Source: Thunnus maccoyii
Lineage: Eukaryota; Chordata; Actinopteri; Scombriformes; Scombridae
DNA: 64,000 nt
Assembly: GCF_910596095.1 (NCBI RefSeq)
Contig: NC_056551.1
Location: 11,115,501 to 11,179,500 of the forward strand
Direction of reading: 5' to 3'
Shown here one piece after another: positions 20,528 to 32,703 of this stretch. Below the pieces are notes generated by a model, which ran no database searches, had not been told where the DNA came from, and saw only the letters and a list, made by a program, of their open reading frames with translations. Each line of letters starts with the position of its first letter. The first letter of the stretch is position 1. The position numbers and the translations under genes are program-made.

Positions 20528-23500
20528 CTGGGAAAGGAAACATATGTGGATTTAAGCAGAGAGGGCCAAGATGGCTTTCTGAGATGAGTGGCGTCATGAA
20601 AGGTTTCTACAATGGTTTAAAGAGGCAGTTGTGGCCTATTACTACACTGAAACCAACCTTTGTGAAAAGCAGAATTACGCAGGCTTAAGATGAGTGTTGC
20701 ATACACTGACACATGCTGGTATGTGGATAGAAGATCTATTTCATATAAAAATCACTAAGCTACAGATTTACATACGTTTTTTCTGGGAGTGCTTGCAGAC
20801 CAAGTTTTGGAAATTTCTTTTCTTCTGAAGATTTGCTGAAAAGTACAAAAAAGGGAAACCTTGATCACAACTCTGCTTGTTTTTTGAAGGGATACTGTAT
20901 GTTGGTGATGATAAAAATGATCATGTTCTCTGTAACTTTACCGGGTACCATCAACAAGGTAGGCCTTGGTCAGAATGTAGTTTTCTGGGGTGATTTTCTT
21001 GCTCAGCACAATATCTCTCAGCAATGCCTTAACACGTATAATCTAGATGACACAGAGTGGTCATGAAGTCATAAAATATTAATTTCCACAGGAATGCTGT
21101 ATTTTTAAGTGCCGCAACACTGGAAATATATATTTTGACTAATACTGTTTGATGATGGGTACTTACTTCCTGAGACTGCAAACTGTTAGCATTGTAGAGC
21201 TGTCGGATGATGACCTCACATTCCTGTAGCGTGGGAGCGCGCGGTGGATGGAACGGACTGCTGTGAATTCGTAGAGGCTGTAATGAGGTGATGAGACCCC
21301 CCTTTGGTTCTGGGCCATGGTCCTGTCTGGAAGATCCAAGAGTTTCGCTGCACTCTCCAATGCTTCTCCCAGGTAGTCAGTGAGATAATATCAGTTAAAA
21401 GTAACATACAAACTGTTAAAGCCAGTTTCAGTTGTAAAACCCTAGTTGCAGTACCTACAGGTTTGAGACAGACTGAGACTCAGACCTATTCAATGGCCTC
21501 GTTTGTGTGACAAGACCAGATGGTGGACTAAAGGACTGAAGAGAAACTTCTCGATTGTGTCTAAACATGTGACTTAAACAACAGAACAAAAAGAATATGT
21601 ATATTTTGCACCCAAAGAAAAGAATTTAACTATTAAATTTAATTTTCTTTATGCCATCTTTGGAAATGTTGCTGGAAAGTTGTCCAATGTTTGGATGGTA
21701 ACAAATCTCATGTGTTGAGACCAGCATCTCTTTGCATGAGTTTCTGTTTCACAAGCTGGCTACAGGCTAACTGCTCTCCAGTAAAATCAGTTGGGCTTTT
21801 GCATAAGCGAACACTAACAACCTTGGAAAAAAGAAGCAATTCCTCATTTTTAAACAAATATAACTTTGCGAGCTGTGAAAACCTGACGTGTTCCATAATA
21901 ATGAACAGTATCTTTTAAAAAAAAAAAAAGATCCACATATGGCAGCTATTTTCCTGGTCTTCCTGGCTGCGTTACAGCAGAGTGACACAAATGTCTGAGC
22001 TCGCTGGACTGTCCTGTCAGAGTAACATTAACAATGAATGCCTCTACCTATTTTTGTCATCATATCCATGTTCCTAATTATTTTTTCTCTCACAATTTTC
22101 TTGCCTGTGAACATTTTCTGAAAAAAGTCCCAAAATCATTCCAAAAATATGAGCACACTACATCAGTACTGAAGTAGGAAGCAGTTTTTCAGATGTTAAG
22201 TGGGTGGACATTCACCTCAGCGCCTGGTCCTGTATTGGTCGCGTGTCCTGCAGCTGTTCCTCCAGGTAGATTCCTGCACGGTCTTCACTTCCCTGAGTGG
22301 GTGGTCTAACACCTGGTCGACTGTGTGTCAGTCCTGGAAGAAAGAGCACCCAAAACAAAGAAACTAAGAATTTTTTGACAAAAAAGTATTATCTGGCACA
22401 CTGCCTTTCACCTTAATGGAAACATAATTAACCGAGCATGACATACTATTAACTAGAACATAGACTTTCTATTCTTGGGATGCCTCTGAACTACATGATG
22501 ACATGCACTGAGATAACAGAAATTTGCCAACTGTCAAGACTTTGAAATACCGTTTTTACCAACATAGCATCCTTTTAATAACTGGTTGTTTTAGGCCATT
22601 GCTTTAAGGTAATATTGGATTTAGAAGATCTCATAACAAAGATCAAATCATGCATAGCAGGGCGTACAAACAGCAGTAAATCAGGATTACATCTTACCTT
22701 TTCTACTTGACTTGGGAGTCTCCATTATCAGCTTATACTGCAACTCTGCAATATCCATATTAAGAGAATTTTAGTGTACGATACACTGTAGGGAGGCACA
22801 TAAGCCACACAATCTTGTAACACAGCCCCAGCAAACAGCCCATGTATCCATAGAGGCCTGACTGCTGTGACAGTGTGAAGACAGATGACAGGAGAGTCTC
22901 TTTAGGGGGTGGTGAGATGCGGTTATATGGAACAACATGTGGCCTGTTCAGTAAAGTGACACCGGATCTCCATCCACCTCCTACTGAGAAACCACTCACC
23001 TTTCATTTTCCCCAGTCGAAACTCTGGAGTTGCTATGCGACCACAGTGCCTAGGCTGAATGTCTCTATTTTCAGCACATTATCAGGAGTCAGTCAGGTGT
23101 TTGTCATTAACTTGAATTCATTACGTACAGGATGTGGACACCATAACAGGCTAATGAGTTCACCCCTTGTAAATGGAATATAACGCTTACAATCAAGAGG
23201 TTGTCTTTTTGGGCCAAGTGCCACTTTTCTATAAATTTTGATGAAACAGAATATTGATTACTCTCACAGAGGCCAAAACAGAAAAGCATCTTACCATTCG
23301 ATGTCTTTAAAGTGTCTTTCTTGATACTTTATATCCTTATTTTTATACTGACTTGTCTGTCCTTTTATTTCCTCTTTATTTTCTCACCTCTTTAATGTGC
23401 ATTGTAACTACCGTTTTCGAAAAAGCTAACCAAATAAACTTGATTTAGGCTACTCCTCTCACATACCTCAACATATAGTATAGCATCATTTTGTAGCTTA

Positions 23501-23958
23501 CCCAGCAAACCAGCATAAACCATTTTACTGGCCATTTACTTAGTTCAACTATCAACAAATGTAGTTTATATATCATCTGTTAGTTCTCGAAAACCAACGT
23601 TATTACATTAACGTTATATCAGCTGACATTAATGACATTTTTCCTCCCCAACACTGCTTTCTTCACCTTTATTCTCCCGCCTGAGATACTCTATTTCTGC
23701 ATGGAGCTTTTCAAGAGTGTCCTTGTGTTGCTGCTGCAGGAACTGGATATTCCTCTGCAATGAGGCGATGCGGGGGTCCGTTTGTCCGTGACAGGACACC
23801 TCTGCTGCTCTCACCACTCCTCTGTCCGCTGTAGGGACAGCAGGCAGCGGCTGCAGCTGGTTCTCCGGTAAACGTCGTGGAGAACAAGGCTTCCCGAGAC
23901 GCCCAACTCGGCTCCATTGTGGCAAATGGCGCACCGGTGGAAGATTCTTACTTGACAT
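20401..23958 (-). CDS. ccdc74: ccdc74: coiled-coil domain-containing protein 74 homologue, 6 coding exons
   Basis: Coding exons are 23667-23958, 22698-22745, 22216-22333, 21167-21362, 20942-21042 and 20401-20527. Phases agree at every junction and the total is 882 nt, 293 aa plus stop. Family marks: a coiled coil at about residues 63-113 (IQFLQQQHKDTLEKLHAEIE, then ENKELQYKLIM), a conserved block near 190-218 (PTLQECEVIIRQLYNANSLQ), and a C-terminal FPALKQ...AERQ...KRTVR tail like human CCDC74A/B. Human CCDC74A/B are reported as microtubule or spindle associated; the cellular role in fish is not shown here. The protein is shorter than the human one (about 380 aa), mainly in the low-complexity middle. 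Confidence 0.9.
20942..21042 (-). CDS. ccdc74: ccdc74 coding exon 5
   Basis: Encodes residues 219-251 plus two bases of codon 252: IIRVKALLRDIVLSKKI, then TPENYILTKAYLVDGT. Too short to stand out on its own, it is supported by the CTAG acceptor, the CG|GTAAAG donor and exact phase agreement (0 in, 2 out) with its neighbours. Confidence 0.82.
21167..21362 (-). CDS. ccdc74: ccdc74 coding exon 4 (conserved central block)
   Basis: Encodes residues 153 (completed) to 218. The reading frame that matches the family gives HPPRAPTLQECEVIIRQLYN, parallel to human LRKPTTLRQCEVLIRELWN. The donor GAA|GTAAGT is strong. The acceptor, AGAAG before CATTGG, has a weak pyrimidine tract and is the least certain boundary of the gene. 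Confidence 0.82.
22216..22333 (-). CDS. ccdc74: ccdc74 coding exon 3
   Basis: Encodes residues 114 (completed) to 152, starting LTHSRPGVRPPTQGSED and containing YLEEQLQDTRP. The acceptor TTTCTTCCAG and donor AG|GTGAAT both fit, and the phases (1 in, 2 out) agree. The segment is poorly conserved in the family. Confidence 0.78.
22698..22745 (-). CDS. ccdc74: ccdc74 coding exon 2 (coiled-coil continuation)
   Basis: A 48-nt exon encoding residues 98 (completed) to 113: ELQYKLIMETPKSSRK. It matches human DLHYKLIM after the RREN of exon 1. The donor is AAAAG|GTAAGA and the phase is 1 at both ends. Confidence 0.88.
23667..23958 (-). CDS. ccdc74: ccdc74 coding exon 1 (N terminus and coiled coil)
   Basis: Encodes residues 1-97: a basic, proline-containing N terminus (MSSKNLPPVRHLPQWSRVGR) followed by a heptad-rich helix from about residue 63 ending EYLRRENK. 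The donor is AAAG|GTGAAG, phase 1. The start is the first ATG of the open frame and is followed by a family-like N terminus. Confidence 0.9.
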
Positions 23959-24300
23959 CGCTTTGGTTCATTCGGCTAACGAACCATTCGAACCTATTTT
24001 TGCTAGCAAGGTAGCGGCGACTTGTTTCCGCACGAATTAAGTTAGCAACCAAACTAGCACCTGTAACTAGCTAGTTTCCTTTCACCATTGTATTCCAGTG
24101 TGGACAGGTTGTTAACCATCATTCTTATTCGACAAAAGCCAGTTATTAGCTGAAGTCTGTCGCATGTAAACAGCTCAAGACCTTCGAATTACTTTTGCAC
24201 TCACTTGACATGCGCTCCATTTATACACAACGTTGCCGTGACAACAGCTTTTCCTATTTTTGCCCTGAGTTTAACCTCTCAGGCAAACAGCTTATAAGTC
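23959..24300 (-). promoter_or_regulatory. ccdc74: ccdc74 promoter region with X-box-like RFX motif
   Basis: Upstream of the ccdc74 ATG. It contains GTTGCCGTGACAAC at 24,232-24,245, an imperfect palindrome fitting the RFX X-box pattern GTTGCC-NN-GRNAAC. No TATA box is evident. X-boxes typically mark ciliary genes, so this suggests cilium-linked expression; that is inference. Confidence 0.55.
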
Positions 24301-25110
24301 CCGCCTCATGGGTTTGGATAGGCAGCCAATCGGAGGTGCAATGGCTATGCATTTAAACTTAAACGTTTGATTGGTAGAGCTTGTTGGGGGCGGTGCTAAG
24401 CCTTTGAACGATCTCAAGGAAATGATGTAATGGAGATATACTACAGAGGATGTTCCCCATAACCACAGGTTTTGGAGGCCACAAAAATATGCACTTATTT
24501 TCATTACTGAATATCTTCTAATATGTTCTGTTATACATTATATGTATTTTTTGCAACAAATAAAGAGAGACATAAATTATACACATTTATTCACTGACAA
24601 TTAAAAAGGGCACTGAATTTAAGATTAATGGCTTCTTGGAATGTAAGGAAACATTTTGACAACTGTAAAACACAAATGTGCTTGGAAAATGACCAGTAGT
24701 GAGTGACATTAAGTACTGGTGAATAATTAATTGTCTGAACCATGCCAAAACACTAGTATGTTCCTTTAAGTAGGCTTAATTTAAAGTCCCTGACATTCAG
24801 TTTGATTGGTCTTAGCAAGCTTAACAGGTTAGTGGCAGGATAGTAGGTCTAACTGTCTTGCCAGCCTTCCCCATACTCCATTCCAAATAGGGACTAAGAC
24901 TAAAGACTAACTTGTTATCTGGATTCATCCAAGGCCAATAAAGCATGGTGACGTTTATGGTCGACTAGGTTCAACTGGTGTAAAGGATCATGAACTTTGT
25001 CAGTTTTAAAAGGTGCACGATTTCTAAAAGCGAGTGTAAAGCTTCAGTTCAAGCAAAACATAACAATCGCCATAACTGAGGTGAAACAGCAAAGGAGAAA
25101 ACCCACATTA
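24301..25110. other. Short intergenic region between ccdc74 promoter and ulk1 3' end
   Basis: About 0.8 kb with no gene seen. A second minus-strand AATAAA at 24,586-24,591 could serve as a distal ulk1 polyadenylation site. Confidence 0.5.
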
Positions 25111-25114
25111 TCTT

Positions 25115-28100
25115 AAGTCCAATTACCTTTCCTTTCACTTTATTCATGTTGCAACTCAAACAGTAAAGGTTACATTACGCACAAGGACAACAAGATAGTG
25201 TGTCTGTCATAGATATGACAACATTAAAATGTCTTTGAAACAGTAAGAGACAATATGGAAGATCAGCAGAAGGCCTACTCTTTGGAAATGTATAGGTGGT
25301 ATGGTACTGTTCTCTCCATGCCTGCAGATTCATATATACAGTGACAGCAATAACTTAATTTACAATATTTACAGGTGATACAGAATGAGAAAGGTGAAAA
25401 CACAAAATGAAAACATTCAGGCATGGTCTTAGGAAACATACAAAAATAAAAATAAAGATCAACGACAGATCTATCGTGGGAGTGCACATGGCAAAGGCTG
25501 AATCTTCATGATGGTTACATTTCATTTCATCTTTAATATAACAGCAGCCCTGGAGCTGATAAGAGAGTCAATATCTTGCTCAAGGACACTTCAGCAGAGT
25601 GTGTACGCGCTAGTCACTGTACATTGTACTCTGTAGTTATTTCTACTGCTGCACAAATCATCTTTATGGTGTTTTAAACTCCTACTGAAGATAATAATCA
25701 TTAGGATGGCCAATAGCAATGATTGCAAGGAACAATAAAAAGTGACACATGCATCAGTTTTACAAAAGAGGTCCTCACTTTCTGCTACCTGCATCTTTTG
25801 AGACATTGCCATTATATTCTGACTGAACAGCACGTATGTGAGACAGAACTTGTGGGTGAATGATATTAGGAATGTACACTCAAACAGACATTATACACAC
25901 ACAGAATGCTCTTATTAAAGTAACATCTACAAACATTTCAGTTTAAGTTCTCTGACAAAAGACAAAAGGCCACAAAGCAAATACACATAATGTATATTTA
26001 GAGAACTCTCGACTGCGAAAAACCTTTCCTCCATTCTGTTCTGCTGACAATGCTACTATACTGGCTTCTTATTCTCTGCGTAAACTATCTTTAGCCCTGA
26101 CCACAAATCTACACCTTTTTCTAAAATATGAATTCATTCACCATTTTAATAACTTAAAAAGGCAGGGAAAAGACACCTCAAGATAAAGAAAGTAGTACTG
26201 GGCCTGGCAGTGGGTTACCAGAGGAACCCTTGATTTTCAGTGGAGTCAATCACATCCATGGAGTCAAAAATCAAGTCATCCACATCTTGTTACAAAGCTA
26301 TGTCGTTAATTCTGTGCAGAACAAACCCCACTGTCCATTAACACCTCAAATAACACCACTTCATACATGCATGCATGCACAAACTTCTTTTTTGGGAGTT
26401 ACAGGATCCCGTTGGGGATGTATGGCTAAGGTCAATATCGACAATACACAAATATTTCAGGTAAAATACACATTTTCAACTAGCACTCCAACTCAACACG
26501 TCACTTTTCAAAATCAGACACAATCGTCACCCACTGAATAGTCTGAAATAAAACACAAAAAATTGAAGCAAATCTTTTTTTTTTTCAGTGTAAAGCTTTT
26601 TTTTTCCTTTTTTCTTCTTAAAGAAATCTTTCTGAAAGCTTCATAGCTTATACCATCTCTTTGTCAACATTCTCACATCTAACATACATTACCTTTTGAC
26701 AGTAACTATAATACAACTAAAACAGCACTAAAAAATATGGAAGTCAAAATCTAAATAAGCAAATCTGTCAAGGTATCTAAAAAAAAAAAAAAAACTTGAC
26801 ATTTATCGCATGTTCCACTCAAGGTCATTCTATACAGTACTTCAACAGTGCAAAAACATTCAGACACGAACCCCCGGATCAGCCACAGTGTTAGTTATCT
26901 AACACTGACTCTCTTCTATCCCTTACATTCAAATTTGATTATACTTGCTTAGCTCCAACATTATTGATAGATAAAATACGGACAGACAGAATATGGAATC
27001 TTGTGAAGAGATTACTAGCAACAGCAGCCTCTAAGCGTCTGTATACCTGAAGAAAACATCCCAGTTTATTGCAGCATCTTTAACATGATTGTGATCAGGG
27101 ATGCTAGTTTCAGTCCCTCTTGAATAAAAAGCTATACTTTGCATGTAGCAGTAGGATAGTGAATGTTTTCAGGACCTATTTTCCAGCTTGTTGCTTCAAC
27201 ACCTGCCACAATGTAGGTATAGAAAACAAATCTGTTACATCATTGTTTCAATTAGGGGACATGGTCGCTCATATTAACAAAGTATAGAATCATTAAAGTG
27301 TCAAACACAGGGTTTTTTTTTCTTCCAAACCAGCATAGTTATCTACAGTGAATCTAAAATAAAATCTAACACAAAATCAAAACTACTTTTTTTTGTAATT
27401 TTGGCAACAGTTTTGTTTTAGTGCTTATATGCGCTTCCAGTCACCACCTGTAGCAATTCTATATATACTTCTCTTCAGCAAGCAAGTAACAATTAGATTC
27501 AAAACAAAAAATAAGCACAGGAAAGCAAACAAGGTGTATAAGACAAACACATTTGATGAGAATGATACCTGGCCATTCCCAGTCTTCTTCAGCACACGTC
27601 CTTACTGTATGCAGGTGTGCAGCAGTACACTGTACTTTCTCTTTCTCTCCAGCTACCGATCTTGGTAAAAGATAACGTTTTGTTTAGAGATGCCTACTGC
27701 AAATTTGTAGCATGTTCTGTATATTTGTCCATCTTAAAATGCTATCTCTTTAAGTACTGTATGTGGGTATGTGACTGTTTGGCAAATAAATGCTCCTGCA
27801 TGTGTTATGCCTCATGAGGGGAATCTTCACCTTGGCAAAAAATACAACTTTCAGTGCCAAGAGATGAGTCCTCTCACACAGGCGAGAATGCAGACATTCT
27901 TTCACAGCACAAGCGCTTCACGTCCAACACCGGTCCAGGTTTAGTGTTGGGGAAGTCAATGCGACTGTCCAAAACTCAAGATGAATGGCAAACCATTTCG
28001 TGAGTACATATCCTAGAGGTTTAACGAAAACTGAAGCCTTGTGGATTTCTCCTGAAAACTAAAGCATTTCTACGTGAACACCATGAGGAACGGGTGGAGA

Positions 28101-28174
28101 CTTTGTTCACTGGTAATGTGCGGGGTGCAAATGGCTGACATCATATCCACACTCCAAGAGACAGCGTAGGTCAA
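25115..28174 (-). other. ulk1: ulk1 3' untranslated region (predicted)
   Basis: Non-coding sequence after the ulk1 stop codon. It is AT-rich with A/T homopolymers near 26,576-26,610 and 26,780-26,795. No domain-bearing frame is present. The extent depends on which polyadenylation signal is used. Confidence 0.5.
25139..25144 (-). terminator. ulk1: ulk1 polyadenylation signal (candidate)
   Basis: AATAAA on the minus strand, followed within 50 nt by a GU-rich stretch (ATGTGGGTTTTCTCC). It gives ulk1 a 3' UTR of about 3.0 kb. Another hexamer at 24,586-24,591 is an alternative, so the true end is uncertain. Confidence 0.45.
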
Positions 28175-28230
28175 TCAAACACAGAGTCCTGACTGCAAGG
28201 CTGTGAGGCGACGTTCAATGCACTCCTTAC
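28175..28230 (-). CDS. ulk1: ulk1 coding exon 27 (C terminus, stop)
   Basis: Completes Cys987 and encodes [17 protein letters not shown], matching human ULK1 CIERRLSALLTGICA, then TGA. The exon itself begins GTAAGG directly after TTGGCAG, so a donor consensus sits on the acceptor. Confidence 0.93.
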
Positions 28231-31200
28231 CTGCCAAGAGAAAGAGAAAGGGAAAGAAAAAGAAGATGGCGGGTGAGTCAGCGTAACGAGTCATGTCCAT
28301 GCTGTGTTAGCTTGTTTTTCCTCCAGGTGCTCTAGGTTTCAGTCTGAAGACATGCAGGTTAGTTAAGTTTTGTTCATGTGCATTAACTACCTGCCCAGAA
28401 TGATATTATTTAAACATCACAGCATAGATGATAAATTATTCTTAAAATAGAAAGTGATATCCCTAATTTTTTGTAAGACAAGCTGACAGACATACTTACA
28501 TTTGCTTACACTGAGGATATCGTCCTGTTCAGTTAGCAGCAGAGATAGGCCCTCCATCAGCAGGAGAGCTTTATGATAACGTAGAATCGATGCTTCCCCC
28601 TGGTGGAACATCTCATCCAGTGCAGCAGCCTGAACCTGAGATGACATCAGGAGGCCAAAGTTATTGTACTGTATGTTTGATTTTAGTCGAGATTAAAATA
28701 TCAACACATATGATTAGTCTTGAGAGAAATATATACAGTCCTTGGGCTGATAAACAAGCTCAATTTACCAAGTTTTGTTTTCATGAAGTGAATGTACCAA
28801 TGCAGATATATACATATGACATTACATTTTATCCATTTAAATAACACAATAACAACAATCTACTAACGTTAGTGGCCTTTCAATATTCTTGTGACCATAA
28901 AGCAATATTTTGAGAGGAAATGTTTAGAGCATAGGAGACATAAAGAGAAGTAGTGACAAATACTAGGGCTAATTAACTAATAATAGATACAGTATCTGAA
29001 TGGTTATGCTGTGGCCTGCTGGTCAATAACCCTCATCTCCTATTCCACTTTCCAACTGTCAATTTTTTTCCTCTGGCTTACCATCTGCACAGTGTGGCTG
29101 AACAGCAGCCGCTCAGCTGTGATAGAGGTGATTTGGTCCATTAGACGGTGCTTCTTGGAAAAGAAGCGCTCCAGACGGGTGCTGAGTGAGCGACAGGATG
29201 CCACACTGGACTTGTACAGCTCATTCAGCCTCTTCACCACTGTAAATGGACAGAACATTTGAAAAAAGGAACTTGAAATGCTACCAAGACACTGAATGAG
29301 GGCATTCTGTTTCAATTAAAAGTTACTCTAATTCTGGCTAAAATACAAATTTGACACCTTAATAAGACCCTCTCCCTTACAAGATGAAATGGCTCATACC
29401 TTGTTTGACTGTAGCGGATGGGTAGAGTTTGCCCTGTTTAACTCGATCCATGGCTGTGTGTAAGGCGGTAGACAAGAGTTCTGCAGTCTTAAGGTAGAGA
29501 ACCAGCTGTTCCGCATGACTGAAGAGACAATAAAACACACATAGAGTACTTAAAACCCACATATGAATAGACCATTGAAACATGCAACACAAACACTACA
29601 AAATTTGAACAAAAGAAAGTAATTTAAATGTTTCTATGACATATTTGTACAGGAGGTGTATGGGCAAGACATGATTATGCATTAAAACAGTCACAAACAA
29701 TCTCAAGTGAGAAAACATGAATGTAACCACTGGCTAGTGGCTCTTGGATTGTGGAAAATAGGGTGAAGAAGACACTCTATCTTTATCTCTAACTGCTCCG
29801 GGGTCCACATGAAGTCCAAAGTCTTGGCCGTTACACAACACTCTCCCCATCTACAGTTTTTTCCCCCATACATTTAGACATATTTCAGCCTATACTCCTG
29901 AGTAAATCTGCTAACTGCAACATATAAGTCTGACTTGACAGATCTGTTTTCTAATTTGCACAATTTTAAAACAACTGTTTGGTTAACTTTCAGTTTTTCA
30001 CTTAAAAACCAAACATGGTGCAAAGCCAGGCGATCCACCTTAAAAATAAATTCCATCCAAATTGGGTAAACAGTATCACTGCCATCAACAAAGACGCACA
30101 GTCATTGTTGATACAACTACCTTACCTCCACTCTCTGCTCAATGAGCTTATCTGATCCGCTACCAGGCTCTGCTGCTGAAGGAGGGAGGGTTGAGAAGCG
30201 TCCCCTTGCTCCTCCACCAACGCAACACCACGGGCTCCAGCCACCTCCATCAGACAGCGGGCGAAATCCAATGTGAAACGCAGGCTCTGCACAATATCCG
30301 TATGCTCCTGCTGCACTCCGAAAGAGACAGGAAAAAGACAGACAAAGAGAGAGAGAGGTGATAGAACATAAAATAAACAGAGGACACCAGAGTGCGATTC
30401 CACATTCAGTCTACATTGGTGGAAAGCACAAACAGGAGGCATGTCATTCAGTTGATTTTATTATTCCATTCTCAGATTCCATCTTAGGCGAAGACACTTT
30501 GACAACACTATGCTTTCTTTTTCTATTTTTCACACAGTCCACTTTCTCAGGAGGAATGTTAAGTATTTTTCATTTCAACTTTGTGTGAGAATGAACCACT
30601 GATTGACACTAATAGCCGCATACAGAGGATCAAAGGGATGACTCCATTTTCATAACGTTCCAGAGCTGTGTGGGAAACCGGCTTCTCACCTCCATCAGGG
30701 TCTCCTCAGGCAGCTCAGGAGCCTCGAAGGTTACAGGGCCGCCCATGTTGGCTGTGATAGGATCAAAAAAACTGTAACGAGGGCTAGAAGGAGCCTCGAA
30801 GCCATCCAGATAGGTGCCTGTCTGGGGATAGCGGCTGGTGAAGGAGCCTGCAGGGCTGATTGAAGTGCATGAGCCTGCGGGAGTCAGAAAAAGAAATGGT
30901 AAAACTTATTTCATCAAATGGCATGGACCTTTCATTTCTACAAATATCAAGCAAAATCATCATGGACAACAATAAATAAACTGAAATAAGAGTGTGAGGA
31001 TTTAATTTCTACCAACTCGGTTGCTTTATGTTTTTGGAATTAACACTTATTGCTGACCACTGTATTAAGTGGAGATGTGTTCCAGTTAATGATCAACATC
31101 TGCCAACAGCTACAAGTGCCAGTTACCAAATGGAAAACTGTGTGTTCATAAAACCAAGTCAGTTGGATTATTACCCTCTAAATAAAACTACATCTCTCCA

Positions 31201-32632
31201 CAGTTGGGTTTCATTCAGATCAATTGGCCAGTGGACAGTCAACCTTTTATACTTAACTCCATGACATTTAATTCAATTTCCAAATCATGGAAAATCAAAA
31301 TAGCTTCTCAGTGTCTCTGTGCTGTATGGTGTGCAGAGCATAGAAGTAATGCTGCTGTGTTGGTCGTATTTTATTCTCACCTACTAAAAAAAACAACTTA
31401 AGGGATGTGGAGACAAATAACTGTTATGATGTGTATGTACTACCTGAGTATTTCCTCTGTCTGGAGGTATGAGGTGGGGTGCTGCCGCTGGGAGGAGAGC
31501 CAACGGTGAAAACCACCTGTGCTGGGCTGCTGGAGCCAGGTGCGGGGCCTCCCCCACCACCTGGGGGCACTAAAGAACAGAAAATAAGAAAGATTGATAG
31601 TGGAGATGGAGATCAGCATACCTGATAATCAAACCGGACATATTACTGACCATTTTCTGATGGTAATAGCTTTTCTGAAATTACATTTTTGCCAGTATAT
31701 ACATAGAGTATATAACAACATATCAAAGGTCATTTTTACAGCCTTTAATTTGTGTCTAATACTGACACCAGTGTGTGTGCCGGTCAGACTGAGCTGCTCA
31801 AACAAAAAAAATCCCTAACAGCATACACACTTTTGTAAACCTCAATCATCAGACATGTCTACCTGTTATGTCTATGGCTTTTTCAGAGTTGAGGTTCTCT
31901 GAGCTGCCTCGGTCACCCATGGGTCCACCTGGTCCAAATGCAGCCATCAGCAGCATGTCAGACAGACGACCGGCGCTCTGAGACCTGCACCAAAGAGAGA
32001 GATGAATTAGCCTTACTGAACATGTATTTTCACTAGCTGCCTATTTCCTTCACTTATTTACTAACCTTTTCCCTGCTAGCTATATTTAACTGTCCTTCTA
32101 TTTACTCCATTAGGTGGCCTTTTCTCTCCATACAGAAGAGACAAATGAATGAAAAGGGCGATCCACATAACTAATTTTAACCCCAGCATTGCACCGTCTA
32201 TCCTGTATCTGTAGACAAATGATTCCTCCTGTATATACACCATCAGTAAGACAATCATAACAAATAGAAAACAGCAGCAAACACAATATTATGCTGTAAA
32301 TGTTATTCAAGCCCTTACCTTCCAAATCCCTTGGTATCATCACTCAGTCTGTGGATGCAGTGGGCAGGCTGGGTGACCTGTGTAGGTGCTTGTTGTCCTG
32401 CGTCTCTGGGCTCCGCTGGGGCAGTCCTGCTGCAAGGGGAGCCGATGACCAAACCCTGCTGTGTCAGGAAGGTCACAAGGTTCGGAGAGCTGGGTGGCTT
32501 GGGGAATTCAAATGGAGGGATGGTCTGAGGAGAGAAACCAGAGGGAGAGGAGAGAGATATCAGAGTTTTTTTTTTAAAAACTGCTTGGTAGTCTTGTTCT
32601 GCGCATCTCGACACACACATACTTCCCTCGCT

Positions 32633-32703
<71 letters not shown>

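Noticed and set aside
20383-20688. 101-codon plus-strand frame
   Set aside because: Antisense to the last ccdc74 exon, which has clear family motifs and splice sites.
32637-32702. Regular short repeats that might suggest a CRISPR array
   Set aside because: These are dinucleotide microsatellites without spacers, and the genome is vertebrate.
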